From NCBI GenBank assembly GCA_963806145.1, contig CAWDXD010000005.1, positions 1 to 64,000 of the forward strand: a stretch of DNA of 64,000 bases. The letters run 5' to 3'. Shown here in pieces: positions 53,273-61,999 of the stretch. The notes beneath the pieces are model-generated. The model saw only the letters and a program-made list of their open reading frames with translations. It was not told the origin of the DNA and ran no database searches. This DNA is from DASXKD01 sp963806145 (GTDB lineage: Bacteria; Actinomycetota; Actinomycetes; Streptosporangiales; Streptosporangiaceae). Both the position numbers and the translations under genes were made by a program. Positions within the stretch are counted from its first letter, which is position 1. Each line of letters begins with the position of its first letter.

Positions 53273-54768
53273 GCGCTGTCGGGGCGACCGGCAACGGGGC
53301 CGGCGCCACCGGGGCGGTGACGTCCCCGCCGAGCCTGGGCGCGGCCTTGCTGCTGCCGCGCGGACGGCGCGGGGCCGAGCTGATCATGCTCGCGTTCTCC
53401 ATCGGCGTGGTCCTGTTCGCCTACGCGAACGTCGGGCTGGGCCTGAACGGGCATCTGCCGACCGGGCTCGCCACCTACGGAGTACTTTTCGGTGTGCTGA
53501 TGCTGGGTGCGCACCTGGCCGTCCGGAAGCTCGCCCCGTGGGCGGACCCGCTGCTGCTGCCGCTTGCGGCGCTGCTGAACGGCCTCGGCCTGGTGATGAT
53601 CTACCGGCTCCAGGAGTCGGGCCGCAACGGCAACCCCGGCAATGCCGTCTCCACCATGAGCGCCTCGACCACCACGTTCCAGCTCATGTGGAGCGCGATC
53701 GGGGTGATCGCGTTCGTGGCCGTGCTTGTGGTCATCCGCGAGCCGCGCACGCTGCAGCGCTACACCTATACGCTCGGTGCCATCGGGCTGGTGCTGCTCG
53801 CCCTTCCCGCGCTGCTTCCGTCCAGCATCAGCGAGGTGCCGGGGACGGGGGCGAAGATCCAGGTCGCCCTCGGCGGGTTCAGCATCCAGCCGGAGGAGTT
53901 CGCCAAGCTCGCACTCGCCGTCTTCTTCGCTGGCTACCTGGTGGCCAAGCGGGACGTGCTCGCGCTGGCCGGCCGGCACGTCCTCGGGGTGGCGCTGCCC
54001 CGGGCCAGGGACATGGGGCCGGTCCTCATCGCCTGGGGTGCCAGCCTGCTTGTGCTGGTGTTCGAAAGCGACATCGGCACCTCGGCCCTCTTCTTCGGGC
54101 TGTTCCTGATCATGCTCTACGTGGCCACCCAGCGCACCTCGTGGCTGCTCATCGGGACCTCGCTGTTCCTGGTCGGCGCCTGGGCCGCCAGCAAGCTGGT
54201 CTCCCATGTGGGGGTGCGGTTCGCCATCTGGCTGCACCCGACCCTGTACAGCAACGTGTTCTGCGGATCTTCCAGCGTGCATGTCCCGTGCGTGCCGTCC
54301 TACCAGCTCGCCCAGGGCCTGTACGGCCTGGGCTTCGGCGGAATCCTGGGCACCGGGCTCGGGCACGGGCAGCCGTACCTGACCCCGCTGGTGCAGAGCG
54401 ACTTCATCATCACCGCGTTCGGTGAGGAACTCGGCCTCACCGGCCTGATGGCGCTGCTGCTGATCTACGGCCTGATCGTGCAGCGGGGCCTGCGGGCCGC
54501 GATCGCCGTGCGGGATCCGTTCTCCAAGCTGCTGGCGGGTGGTCTCGCGTTCGTGGTGGCGTTGCAGGTCTTCGTTATCGTGGGCGGCGTGACTCAGCTC
54601 ATCCCGCTCACCGGGATCACCACTCCCTTCCTGTCCCAGGGGGGATCATCCCTGGTGGCGAGCTGGATGCTCATCGCGCTGCTGATGCGGATCAGTGACA
54701 CGGCCAGGCGGCCCGCACCGCAGCCGATTCAGGACGAGGGAATGACCCAGGTGGTGAGGGCTGCATGA
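53269..54768 (+). CDS. rodA: RodA/FtsW-family SEDS peptidoglycan polymerase
   Basis: 499 residues with about ten to twelve membrane helices. The family-typical segments are present: LLVFESDIGTSALFFGLFLI as LVFESDIGTSALFF, LGTGLGHGQPYLTPL, FIITAFGEELGLTG and PLTGITTPFLSQGGSSL. SEDS proteins polymerise lipid II together with a class B penicillin-binding protein, here the overlapping pbpA gene. The ATG at 53269 overlaps the pstP stop. Position in this block marks it as the elongation-type RodA of actinomycetes. Confidence 0.93.
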   Translation: MSAVGATGNGAGATGAVTSPPSLGAALLLPRGRRGAELIMLAFSIGVVLFAYANVGLGLNGHLPTGLATYGVLFGVLMLGAHLAVRKLAPWADPLLLPLAALLNGLGLVMIYRLQESGRNGNPGNAVSTMSASTTTFQLMWSAIGVIAFVAVLVVIREPRTLQRYTYTLGAIGLVLLALPALLPSSISEVPGTGAKIQVALGGFSIQPEEFAKLALAVFFAGYLVAKRDVLALAGRHVLGVALPRARDMGPVLIAWGASLLVLVFESDIGTSALFFGLFLIMLYVATQRTSWLLIGTSLFLVGAWAASKLVSHVGVRFAIWLHPTLYSNVFCGSSSVHVPCVPSYQLAQGLYGLGFGGILGTGLGHGQPYLTPLVQSDFIITAFGEELGLTGLMALLLIYGLIVQRGLRAAIAVRDPFSKLLAGGLAFVVALQVFVIVGGVTQLIPLTGITTPFLSQGGSSLVASWMLIALLMRISDTARRPAPQPIQDEGMTQVVRAA

Positions 54769-56258
54769 ACCATGCCCTGCGCCGGGTTTCCCTCGCCTGC
54801 CTGGTGATGTTCCTGCTGTTGCTGGCGAACGCCAACTACGTGCAGGGGTTCGAGGGGGGCAAGCTGGCCGACGGCCCCGGCAACGGCCGCACGTTCGCGC
54901 TGCAGTACCAGTACCAGCGCGGGTCGATCATCACCGCCAACAACCAGCCGATCGCGGAGTCCAAGCACATCGGCGGGGTGTACAGCTACCAGCGGTACTA
55001 CCCGGCCGGGCCCACGTACGCGCCGGTGACCGGCTACGACACCCCGTACCGCAAGACGGGCATCGAGGAGACGGAGGACCGGCTGCTGGCCGGCACCGAC
55101 CCGCGGCTCGCGGTCCGCAACCTCATCGACCTGGTCACCGGGAAGCCCCGCAAGGGGGCGACGGTGCAGCTCACCGTCAACTCCGCCGCCCAGGAGGCCG
55201 CCTACAAGGCGCTCAAGGCAACCGGGCTGCCCAGCGGAGCCGTCGCCATCGACCCCAGGACGGGCGCCATCCTGGCGCTGGCCTCCTACCCGTCGTTCAA
55301 CCCCAACAGGCTGGCCACGCTCAACGGCACCGCGCTCAACAGGGCCGACCAGAGGTACCTCAGCTCGCCGCAGCAGCCGCTGCTCAACCGGGCGATCAAC
55401 GAGACCTTCCCGCCGGGTTCCACGTTCAAGATCGTCACCAGCTCCGCGGCCTTCTCCACCGGGAAGTACACCCCGGAGAGCCGTTTCCACGCACCGACCA
55501 ACCTGAAGCTGCCCGGTACCACCAACCAGCTCATCAACTACGACAACCTGCCCTGCGACGACGGCAGCAACCCGACCGGCAACGGCACGGTCCCGCTGAT
55601 CTACGCCTTTGCCGTGTCCTGCAACACGGTGTTCGGCGGCCTGGGCGAGCACCTCGGCGGCGCCAAGCTGTACCGGCAGGCCAACGCGTTCGGCATGAAC
55701 CGGGCCCTGCGGATCCCGCTGCTGGTCTCCCCGAGCAACTTCCCGCGGGTGTCCAACCCCGACTTCACCGCCTACTCGGCGATCGGCCAGTACAACGACA
55801 CGGTGACCCCGTTGCAGGAGGCGATGTTCTCGGCGGCGATCGCGAACCACGGCACGCTGATGCACCCCTACCTGGTGCAGAAGGCGATCGCGCCGAACCT
55901 GACCCCGCTGGTGACCACCCAGCCCAGCGTGCTGAGCCACACGGTCAGCCCGGGCGTGGCCAGCGACGTGGGCCGGATGATGTTCGATGTGGTCAACAAG
56001 CCGTACGGCACCGCGCACGACATCGCGCCGGAGCTTCCCGGCATCACGGTCGCGGCGAAGACCGGGACGGCGCAGAACGGGCCCAACAACACCGGCCTGG
56101 ATGATGCCGTCTTCACCTGCTTCGCGCCTTATGGCAACCCGGAGATAGCGGTCGGCGTCGTGGTAAAGGGTGGTGGCCTCGGTGCCGATGCCTCCGCCCC
56201 GGTGGCCGTGCAGATCATCAAGGCATACATGAACTACCTCCGGTCATCGCCGAAATGA
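54765..56258 (+). CDS. pbpA: PbpA: class B penicillin-binding protein
   Basis: 497 residues. One N-terminal membrane helix (VSLACLVMFLLLLANANYVQ) precedes a dimerisation domain and the transpeptidase domain. Active-site motifs are present: PPGSTFKIV (SxxK), AVSCNTVF (SxN) and AAKTGTAQ (KTG). It cross-links glycan strands and partners the SEDS polymerase encoded directly upstream; the two overlap by ATGA. M. tuberculosis PbpA is phosphorylated by PknB, which is encoded next here, consistent with a common circuit. Confidence 0.95.
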   Translation: MNHALRRVSLACLVMFLLLLANANYVQGFEGGKLADGPGNGRTFALQYQYQRGSIITANNQPIAESKHIGGVYSYQRYYPAGPTYAPVTGYDTPYRKTGIEETEDRLLAGTDPRLAVRNLIDLVTGKPRKGATVQLTVNSAAQEAAYKALKATGLPSGAVAIDPRTGAILALASYPSFNPNRLATLNGTALNRADQRYLSSPQQPLLNRAINETFPPGSTFKIVTSSAAFSTGKYTPESRFHAPTNLKLPGTTNQLINYDNLPCDDGSNPTGNGTVPLIYAFAVSCNTVFGGLGEHLGGAKLYRQANAFGMNRALRIPLLVSPSNFPRVSNPDFTAYSAIGQYNDTVTPLQEAMFSAAIANHGTLMHPYLVQKAIAPNLTPLVTTQPSVLSHTVSPGVASDVGRMMFDVVNKPYGTAHDIAPELPGITVAAKTGTAQNGPNNTGLDDAVFTCFAPYGNPEIAVGVVVKGGGLGADASAPVAVQIIKAYMNYLRSSPK

Positions 56259-56307
56259 TGGGCGCCCCGGACCAGCGGTTGGCTACGACCCAGGACGGAT
56301 ACGACAA

Positions 56308-58068
56308 GTGCGAGACATGACACAGCGCCGCCTCCTCGGCGGCCGCTATGAGCTCGACGGCATCGTCGGCCGGGGTGGCATGGCCGAGGTGTACCGGGCA
56401 CGGGATATCCGCCTGGACCGCATCGTCGCGGTGAAGACCCTCCGCGAGGACCTGGCCAGGGACCAGACGTTCCAGGCCAGGTTCCGCCGCGAGGCCCAGT
56501 CGGCCGCCTCGCTGAACCATCCGTCGATCGTCGCGGTGTACGACACCGGCGAGGATGACACCGGCGGGTCGCACATCCCCTACATCGTCATGGAGTACGT
56601 CGACGGCCGCACCCTGCGCGACCTGCTCAGGGAAGACCGCCGGCTGTTGCCCGAGCGGGCCCTGGAGATCACCGACGGGGTGCTGCGCGCCCTGGACTAC
56701 AGCCACCGCAACGGGATCGTGCACCGCGACATCAAGCCAGGCAACGTGATGCTGACCCGCGACGGCAAGGTCAAGGTGATGGACTTCGGCATCGCCCGCG
56801 CGGTCAGCGACGCCCAGGCCACCATGACCCAGACCGCGCAGGTCATCGGCACCGCGCAATACCTGTCCCCGGAGCAGGCCCGCGGCGAGCGGGTGGACGC
56901 CCGCAGCGACCTGTACTCGACCGGCTGCCTGCTGTACGAGCTGCTCACCGGCCGGCCGCCGTTCCTGGGCGACTCGCCGGTCGCGATCGCCTACCAGCAC
57001 GTGCGGGAAAACCCGGTGCCGCCGTCGCGGGTGGACCCGGAGGTCCCGCAGTGGGCCGACGCCATCGTGCTGCGGGCGATGGCCAAGGACCCCAGGGATC
57101 GCTACCAGTCCGCGGCGGAGATGCGCCAGGACATTCAGCGCGCCTTGCAGGGCGTGCCGGTCGCGGCACCGCGCACCGCCGCGTACGGGACGGCAACCCA
57201 GCGGGTGGGCCCGGCCACCGCGATGGCCACCACCGGTGGCATGTCCGACTACCAGTACGGCTCGGACGACGGCTACCCGCCCGAGCCCGGCGAGCGGCGC
57301 TGGCTGCCGATCGTGCTGTGGATCCTCGGGGTTCTCGTCGTGCTTGGGGTGGTGGGCGGCGTCGCCTACGCGATCCTCGGCGGTGGCAGTTCCGGCCACG
57401 CCGTGCCCCAGGTGAACGGGCAGACGCTCAGCCAGGCTCAGAAGGAGATCACGGCGGCCGGGCTGAAGTACACGGTGCAGAAGCAGCCCAACCCCACGGT
57501 GCCGAAGAACATCGTGATCAGCACCAGCCCGCCCAACGGGAACGTCGTGCCCGCGGGCAGCTCGGTCATCCTCGTCGTGTCCACCGGGCCGAAGATGGTG
57601 CCGGTGCCCAACGTCAAGCACGACTCGGTGAGCCAGGCGCAGAGCACGTTGCGGGCCGCCGGGTTCCAGGTCAGCGTGCAGCCCGACAACAATTCGAACG
57701 GGACGCCTAACACCGTGGTCAAGCAGGACCCGACCCCGGGCACCAAGGCCAAGTTCGGCAGCACGGTCACGATCTTCGTCCCGCCCAACGGGAGCCTCGT
57801 GCCGGACGTCATCGATGAGAACTACCAGGTGGCGATCGGCAGGCTGAACAACGCCGGGTTCACCAACATCCAGGTGATCAACGTCAGCAACCCGCAACTG
57901 GCCAACGGCACCGTCGTGCTGCAGAACCCGAAGGCCGGGCAGCGGGTGCCCGCCAGTACGCAGATCACCCTGAGCGTGGTGAAGAACGCCGCCAGTCCCA
58001 CCCCGACGCCTACGCCGACGCCTACGCCGACGCCTACGCTGACGCCTACGCCGACGCCGACGCCGTAG
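56308..58068 (+). CDS. pknB: PknB: PASTA-domain serine/threonine kinase
   Basis: 586 residues. The kinase domain covers about 10-275: GRGGMAEVYRARD, the Lys in IVAVKTLRED, catalytic IVHRDIKPGNVML and MDFGIAR. A juxtamembrane linker and one helix (LWILGVLVVLGVVGGVAYAI) follow, then three PASTA repeats that bind muropeptides or lipid II. The tail is a run of about 14 Thr-Pro pairs encoded by degenerate 6- and 12-base repeats (ACGCCT/ACGCCG) at about 58000-58065. A GTG at 56308 or ATG at 56317 may start it. Unlike in M. tuberculosis, no second kinase (pknA) sits before it. Confidence 0.95.
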   Translation: MRDMTQRRLLGGRYELDGIVGRGGMAEVYRARDIRLDRIVAVKTLREDLARDQTFQARFRREAQSAASLNHPSIVAVYDTGEDDTGGSHIPYIVMEYVDGRTLRDLLREDRRLLPERALEITDGVLRALDYSHRNGIVHRDIKPGNVMLTRDGKVKVMDFGIARAVSDAQATMTQTAQVIGTAQYLSPEQARGERVDARSDLYSTGCLLYELLTGRPPFLGDSPVAIAYQHVRENPVPPSRVDPEVPQWADAIVLRAMAKDPRDRYQSAAEMRQDIQRALQGVPVAAPRTAAYGTATQRVGPATAMATTGGMSDYQYGSDDGYPPEPGERRWLPIVLWILGVLVVLGVVGGVAYAILGGGSSGHAVPQVNGQTLSQAQKEITAAGLKYTVQKQPNPTVPKNIVISTSPPNGNVVPAGSSVILVVSTGPKMVPVPNVKHDSVSQAQSTLRAAGFQVSVQPDNNSNGTPNTVVKQDPTPGTKAKFGSTVTIFVPPNGSLVPDVIDENYQVAIGRLNNAGFTNIQVINVSNPQLANGTVVLQNPKAGQRVPASTQITLSVVKNAASPTPTPTPTPTPTPTLTPTPTPTP

Positions 58069-58072
58069 CCCG

Positions 58073-58108
58073 CGGTCAGCGGCGGCCCGGATCGGCCGCC
58101 GCTGACCG
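58073..58108 (+). terminator. Strong hairpin after pknB
   Basis: CGGTCAGCGGCGGCC at 58073-58087 pairs perfectly with GGCCGCCGCTGACCG at 58094-58108, a 15-base GC-rich stem with a six-base loop and no U-run. It starts five bases after the pknB stop and closes the six-gene block. Confidence 0.85.
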
Positions 58109-58165
58109 GAGCCACCGGGCCCCGAAGCAACTACTCTGGACGCACAAGCCTTCTCAGGAGCGAAC

Positions 58166-58411
58166 GTGCCGAAGTCCCGAACCAGAAGCAAGGCGGTCTA
58201 CACACCGCCGCCGCGGACAGCCAAGTCCAAGGTGAGCCCGCGCTGGCTGGTGCCGACCATGCTCGGCTGCCTGCTGGTGGGGCTGGCGTGGATCGCGCTG
58301 TACTACATCACGGGCGGCACCCTGCCCATACAGGTGCTACAGGCGTGGAATCTCGCCATCGGGTTCGCCCTGATCATCGCGGGGGTCGCACTGTCCACGA
58401 AGTGGCGGTAA
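58166..58411 (+). CDS. crgA: CrgA: cell-division inhibitor/divisome membrane protein
   Basis: 81 residues with the CrgA layout: a basic N-terminus (MPKSRTRSKAVYTPPPR), two membrane helices (WLVPTMLGCLLVGLAWIALY and AWNLAIGFALIIAGVALS) and the short tail TKWR. In actinomycetes it couples septation with growth and contacts FtsZ, FtsQ and penicillin-binding proteins. The ATG at 58166 follows AGGAGCG. It lies in the conserved neighbourhood of pknB, rhomboid and ppiA, though the usual pabA-like gene between pknB and crgA is missing. The 3' end is duplicated (see repeat). Confidence 0.95.
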   Translation: MPKSRTRSKAVYTPPPRTAKSKVSPRWLVPTMLGCLLVGLAWIALYYITGGTLPIQVLQAWNLAIGFALIIAGVALSTKWR

Positions 58412-58435
58412 GCAGAGCCCACGAAGTGGCGGTAA
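58395..58435 (+). repeat. 17-bp in-frame duplication at the crgA stop
   Basis: CCACGAAGTGGCGGTAA occurs at 58395-58411 and again at 58419-58435, offset by 24 bases. Each copy ends in a stop codon in the crgA frame, so read-through of the first stop would add eight codons that repeat the TKWR ending. Confidence 0.85.
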
Positions 58436-58482
58436 CCCGGCCGGCCTAGCCGTCGGCCCCTGTGCGGGGCTCAGCGCAGGCT

Positions 58483-59373
58483 TCAGCCCAGCAGTTGGTG
58501 GTTGCGGGTGAGCACCGCGACGACCAGGACGGCCACCACGGCGACGGTCGCCCCGACCTGTACCAGCGTCCGGTGGTTGCGCGGCGCGTAGGCGTAGGCG
58601 GCGGTCAGCAGCCCGCCGGTGAGCAGCCCGCCCACGTGGGCCTGCCACGCGATGCCGGCCACCGCGAAGCTGATCCCGAGGTTGAGCACGATCAGGAACA
58701 CGATCGACCGGGAGTCCACGCGCAGCCGCCTGGCCACCACGAAATAGGCGCCGAACAACCCGAAGATGGCGCCGGACGCCCCCAGCCCCAGTTCGTTGAC
58801 CGGGGCGAGCAGGTAGAACATCACCGAGCCGCCGAGCGCGCTGAGCACGTATACCGCCAGGAACCGCAGCCGGCCCAGCAGTCGCTCCAGCGCCGGCCCG
58901 ACCAGTATCAGCGCCCACATGTTGAAGATGATGTGCAGCGGGCCGAACCCGGACAGGCCCTGCTCATGCAGGAACGCCGAGGTCAGCAGCCGGTAGTACT
59001 CGCCCTGGGCGACCCCGATCACCCCATGGACATTGGGGTCGTAGGCACTGCCGATCAGGGCCAGGTAGTCAACGATCTTCGGGTAGACCCACTCGACCAG
59101 GTAGAACGCCACGTTGAGCGCGACGAGCGTATAGGTGACGAGCGCGCCCGACACCGCGCGGCCGCCGAACGCCCCCGTGGGCTGCCGGACCGCCCGGCCG
59201 CCCTCCTTGATGCATTCCACGCATTGCTGGCCGACCGGCGCCGCTCTCAGGCATTCCGGGCACGCAGGCTTGCCGCACCTGGTGCAGGACAGGTAGGTCT
59301 CCCGCCCCTCGTGCCGGTAACAGGTGGGCACACCCGAGCCGCTCCCGGCATCGGGGGCTTGCTGGGTGGCCAT
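58483..59373 (-). CDS. Rhomboid-family intramembrane serine protease
   Basis: 296 residues. An N-terminal cysteine-rich zinc-binding region (CYRHEGRETYLSCTRCGKPA, CPECLRAAPVGQQCVECI) precedes six or so helices. The rhomboid core shows PLHIIFNMWAL, the catalytic Ser in LGASGAIFG and the catalytic His in WQAHVGGLLTG. It cuts proteins within the membrane; targets are unknown. This gene with crgA and ppiA is a common trio in actinomycetes. It stops close to the crgA end on the opposite strand. Confidence 0.94.
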   Translation of the reverse strand: MATQQAPDAGSGSGVPTCYRHEGRETYLSCTRCGKPACPECLRAAPVGQQCVECIKEGGRAVRQPTGAFGGRAVSGALVTYTLVALNVAFYLVEWVYPKIVDYLALIGSAYDPNVHGVIGVAQGEYYRLLTSAFLHEQGLSGFGPLHIIFNMWALILVGPALERLLGRLRFLAVYVLSALGGSVMFYLLAPVNELGLGASGAIFGLFGAYFVVARRLRVDSRSIVFLIVLNLGISFAVAGIAWQAHVGGLLTGGLLTAAYAYAPRNHRTLVQVGATVAVVAVLVVAVLTRNHQLLG

Positions 59374-59376
59374 GAG

Positions 59377-59919
59377 CTATCCCGCAGATTCCTGGCTGTC
59401 GTCGGTGCTGGTGATCTCCACCGACTCGATCACAACGTCGCTCGCGGGCCGGTCCCGGGAGTCGGTCTGGACGTTGCTGATCTTGTCCACGATGTCGCCG
59501 CCCTGCACGACTTCGCCGAAGATCGTGTGCTTGCCGGTCAGCCATGGGGTGGGCACGGTGGTGATGAAGAACTGCGAGCCGTTGGTGCCTGGCCCGGCGT
59601 TCGCCATGGCGAGCAGGTACGGGCGGTTGAACGTCAGGTCGGGATGGGTCTCGTCACCGAACTTGTAGCCGGGCCCGCCGGTGCCGGTGCCGAGCGGGTC
59701 CCCGCCCTGGATCATGAAACCGGGGATCACCCGGTGGAAGACCGTCCCGTCGTAGAGCCTGTCCTTGGACGGCTGCCTGGTCCGCGGGTCGGTCCATTCG
59801 CGGGTTCCCTGCGACAGTTCGACGAAGTTGCGAACGGTCTTAGGAGCGTGGTCGGGGTAGAGCCGCAGGACTATGTCGCCCTGGTTGGTCCGCAAGGTGG
59901 CGGTGAGCGTATTGGTCAT
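59377..59919 (-). CDS. ppiA: Cyclophilin-type peptidyl-prolyl isomerase
   Basis: 180 residues of cyclophilin fold. Visible motifs are DIVLRLYPDHAPKTVRNFVE, FHRVIPGFMIQGGDPLGTGTG in its first part (FHRVIPGFMIQGGD), and NGSQFFIT with WLTGKHTIFGEVVQGG. It speeds cis/trans isomerisation of prolyl bonds in the cytoplasm; no export signal is seen. The ATG at 59919 gives the full length. Three bases separate its stop from the start of the rhomboid gene, so the two are probably cotranscribed. Confidence 0.95.
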   Translation of the reverse strand: MTNTLTATLRTNQGDIVLRLYPDHAPKTVRNFVELSQGTREWTDPRTRQPSKDRLYDGTVFHRVIPGFMIQGGDPLGTGTGGPGYKFGDETHPDLTFNRPYLLAMANAGPGTNGSQFFITTVPTPWLTGKHTIFGEVVQGGDIVDKISNVQTDSRDRPASDVVIESVEITSTDDSQESAG

Positions 59920-60266
59920 GGCTGAATCCTGGCATGGCCCGGGTGCCGCCAGGGGCAGACCCCTTCATGATGGCGTTGCCTGAGCATACCCGCATGCCGG
60001 GACTACGACGGCGAACCACAGATCGCCTAGACGAGGCCCGCACTCAGGGCGAGGCGGGTGAGGTCGGCGCGGCGACGGCATCCGGTCTTGTCCCGGATCC
60101 GGTCGAGATGGACATTGCCATCTCCTGTCTATGTCACCGGAGTTCCCCCGGATGACTGACAGACTGCCTGGCGCGTGGCCAGCCACAGCAGAGGTCGTAT
60201 TACCCCTTCTCGCCAGCGGTGGCACGAGGGTAAAAATCCCCACAACCGTTAGGGCACAATGCGGTT
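59920..60266. other. Intergenic region with a LuxR relic
   Basis: About 350 bases without an intact gene. The minus strand carries the LuxR fragment at 60027-60119. The last 80 bases before the ligase start should hold its promoter, but no clear element stands out. Confidence 0.45.
60027..60119 (-). pseudogene. C-terminal fragment of a LuxR-type regulator
   Basis: A frame ending at the stop 60027-60029 reads VHLDRIRDKTGCRRRADLTR and then LALSAGLV, the last two helices of a NarL/LuxR DNA-binding domain. Nothing upstream continues the domain, and no start is present. It is the tail of a lost response regulator. Confidence 0.6.
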
Positions 60267-61955
60267 GTGCTGCTGAGTGAACTGGTCCAGACGTCGGAGG
60301 CGGTCGCGGCCACGTCCGCGCGTACCGCGAAGATCACGGAGATCGCGGGATTGCTGCGCCGGGCCGGCCCCGGCGAGGTCCCGGTGGTGGTCGCCTTTCT
60401 CTCCGGGGAACTGCGGCAGCGCCAGATCGGCGTGGGATACGCGTCCCTGGGCGAACTGGCTGCCACTGGCGGGGCGGTGACCGGCAAGGGGCCGCTCACC
60501 GTGGCCGAGACCGACGCCGTGTTCGAGGCCGTCGGGCAGGTCGCCGGGGCGGGCGCGCAGGCCGAGCGCAGGCGGCTGCTGGCTGGCCCGTTCGGGCGGG
60601 CCAGCCAGACCGAGCGCGAGTTCCTCGTCCGGCTGCTCGCCGGTGAACTGCACCAGGGGGCGCTGGAAGGGGTGATGACCGAGGCCGTGGCCCGGGCGGC
60701 CGGGGTGCCCGCGGCGGAGGTTCGCCGTGCTCACCTGCTGGCCGGGTCATTGCCGCTGGTCGCCCAGGCGGCACTGACCGCGGCCTGGGCGACCGCCCCG
60801 GCCGCTGCCCAGGCAGCGGAGGCCATCCCGGCCGCGGAGGCCATCCCGGCCACGGAGCCAGAGCCGGACTCTGGGGCGGCACTGACCGCGCTCCGAGCGT
60901 TTGGCCTGGAAGTGGGCCGGCCGCTGCGACCGATGCTCGCGTCGTCCGCGGCCACCGTCGCCGACGCGTTCGCGCGCCTGTCGCCCGCGGTGGTCGAGTG
61001 GAAGATCGACGGGATCCGGATCCAGGTGCACCGGACCGGGACCGACGTCGCGGTGTTCACCAGGACGCTCGATGACATCACCGTCCGGGTGCCCGAGATC
61101 ACCGAGGCGGTGCTGGCCCTGGACCTGCGGGCGGCGGTCTTCGACGGGGAGGCCGTGGCGCTGGCCCCGGACGGCCGGCCGCGCCCGTTCCAGGTCACCG
61201 CGAGCCGCACCGGCAGTCACATGGATGTTGCGCGCCAGCGCGCGGACACCCCGCTGACCCCGTTCTTCTTCGACCTGCTGCACCTGGACGGCACCGACCT
61301 GATCGACGAGCCCGCGCACGTCAGGCAGGCCAGGCTGGCGGCCGTAATGCCCGCGCACCTGCTCGTGCCGCGCCTGGCCGGCGAGGACGTCGACGCCGCC
61401 GAGGCGTTCTTCGCCGACGCGGTCGCGCGCGGCCACGAAGGCGTGGTGGTCAAGTCGCCGGATGCCCGGTACGCGGCCGGGCGGCGCGGCAGCGAATGGA
61501 TCAAGGTGAAGCCACGGCACACGCTCGACCTGGTGGTGCTCGCGGCCGAATGGGGCCACGGCCGGCGCCGCGGCTGGCTGTCCAACCTGCACCTGGGCGC
61601 GCGTGACCCGGCCACGGGCGGCCTGGTGATGCTCGGCAAGACGTTCAAGGGGCTCACCGACGAGATGCTCGCCTGGCAGACCGGACGGCTGCTGGAACTC
61701 GCCGACCCGCCGGGGTCCGGGCCGGCCGGGGACCCGAAGAACGCCTACGGCGTGTTGCGGGTGCGGCCGGAACTGGTGGTGGAAATCGCGTTCGACGGGG
61801 TCCAGGGCAGTCCGCGCTACCCAGGCGGGGTGGCGCTGCGGTTCGCGCGCGTGCTGCGGTACCGGCCGGACAAACCGGCCGCCGAGGCGGACACCATCGA
61901 GTCCGTGCTCGCACTCTGGAGCGGCGATCAGCCCGGGGCGGGCGACCCGGGCTAG
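60267..61955 (+). CDS. ligB: ATP-dependent DNA ligase (LigB-like)
   Basis: 562 residues. An N-terminal DNA-binding domain is followed by the nucleotidyltransferase domain with motif I VEWKIDGIRIQVHR (the Lys takes AMP), AAVFDGEAVAL (motif III area), GHEGVVVKSPDARYAAGRRG (motif IV area) and WIKVKPRHTLDLV (motif V), then an OB-fold part. This is the LigB class of actinobacteria (mycobacterial Rv3062 type), an accessory to the NAD-dependent ligase. An Ala/Pro/Glu-rich linker (EAIPAAEAIPATEPEPD, about residue 190-210) is longer than usual and contains a short repeated unit. The start is a GTG at 60267. Confidence 0.93.
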   Translation: MLLSELVQTSEAVAATSARTAKITEIAGLLRRAGPGEVPVVVAFLSGELRQRQIGVGYASLGELAATGGAVTGKGPLTVAETDAVFEAVGQVAGAGAQAERRRLLAGPFGRASQTEREFLVRLLAGELHQGALEGVMTEAVARAAGVPAAEVRRAHLLAGSLPLVAQAALTAAWATAPAAAQAAEAIPAAEAIPATEPEPDSGAALTALRAFGLEVGRPLRPMLASSAATVADAFARLSPAVVEWKIDGIRIQVHRTGTDVAVFTRTLDDITVRVPEITEAVLALDLRAAVFDGEAVALAPDGRPRPFQVTASRTGSHMDVARQRADTPLTPFFFDLLHLDGTDLIDEPAHVRQARLAAVMPAHLLVPRLAGEDVDAAEAFFADAVARGHEGVVVKSPDARYAAGRRGSEWIKVKPRHTLDLVVLAAEWGHGRRRGWLSNLHLGARDPATGGLVMLGKTFKGLTDEMLAWQTGRLLELADPPGSGPAGDPKNAYGVLRVRPELVVEIAFDGVQGSPRYPGGVALRFARVLRYRPDKPAAEADTIESVLALWSGDQPGAGDPG

Positions 61956-61999
61956 CTGGTCAGCCGGGTGCGCCGTGGCCGGGGGCGGCTCAGCCAGGG

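Noticed and set aside
58000..58065. A microsatellite or CRISPR-like array
   Set aside because: The repeats are 6 to 12 bases, have no spacers and encode the Thr-Pro tail of PknB.
56218..58191. A 657-codon minus-strand frame
   Set aside because: Antisense to pknB, which has complete kinase and PASTA motifs.
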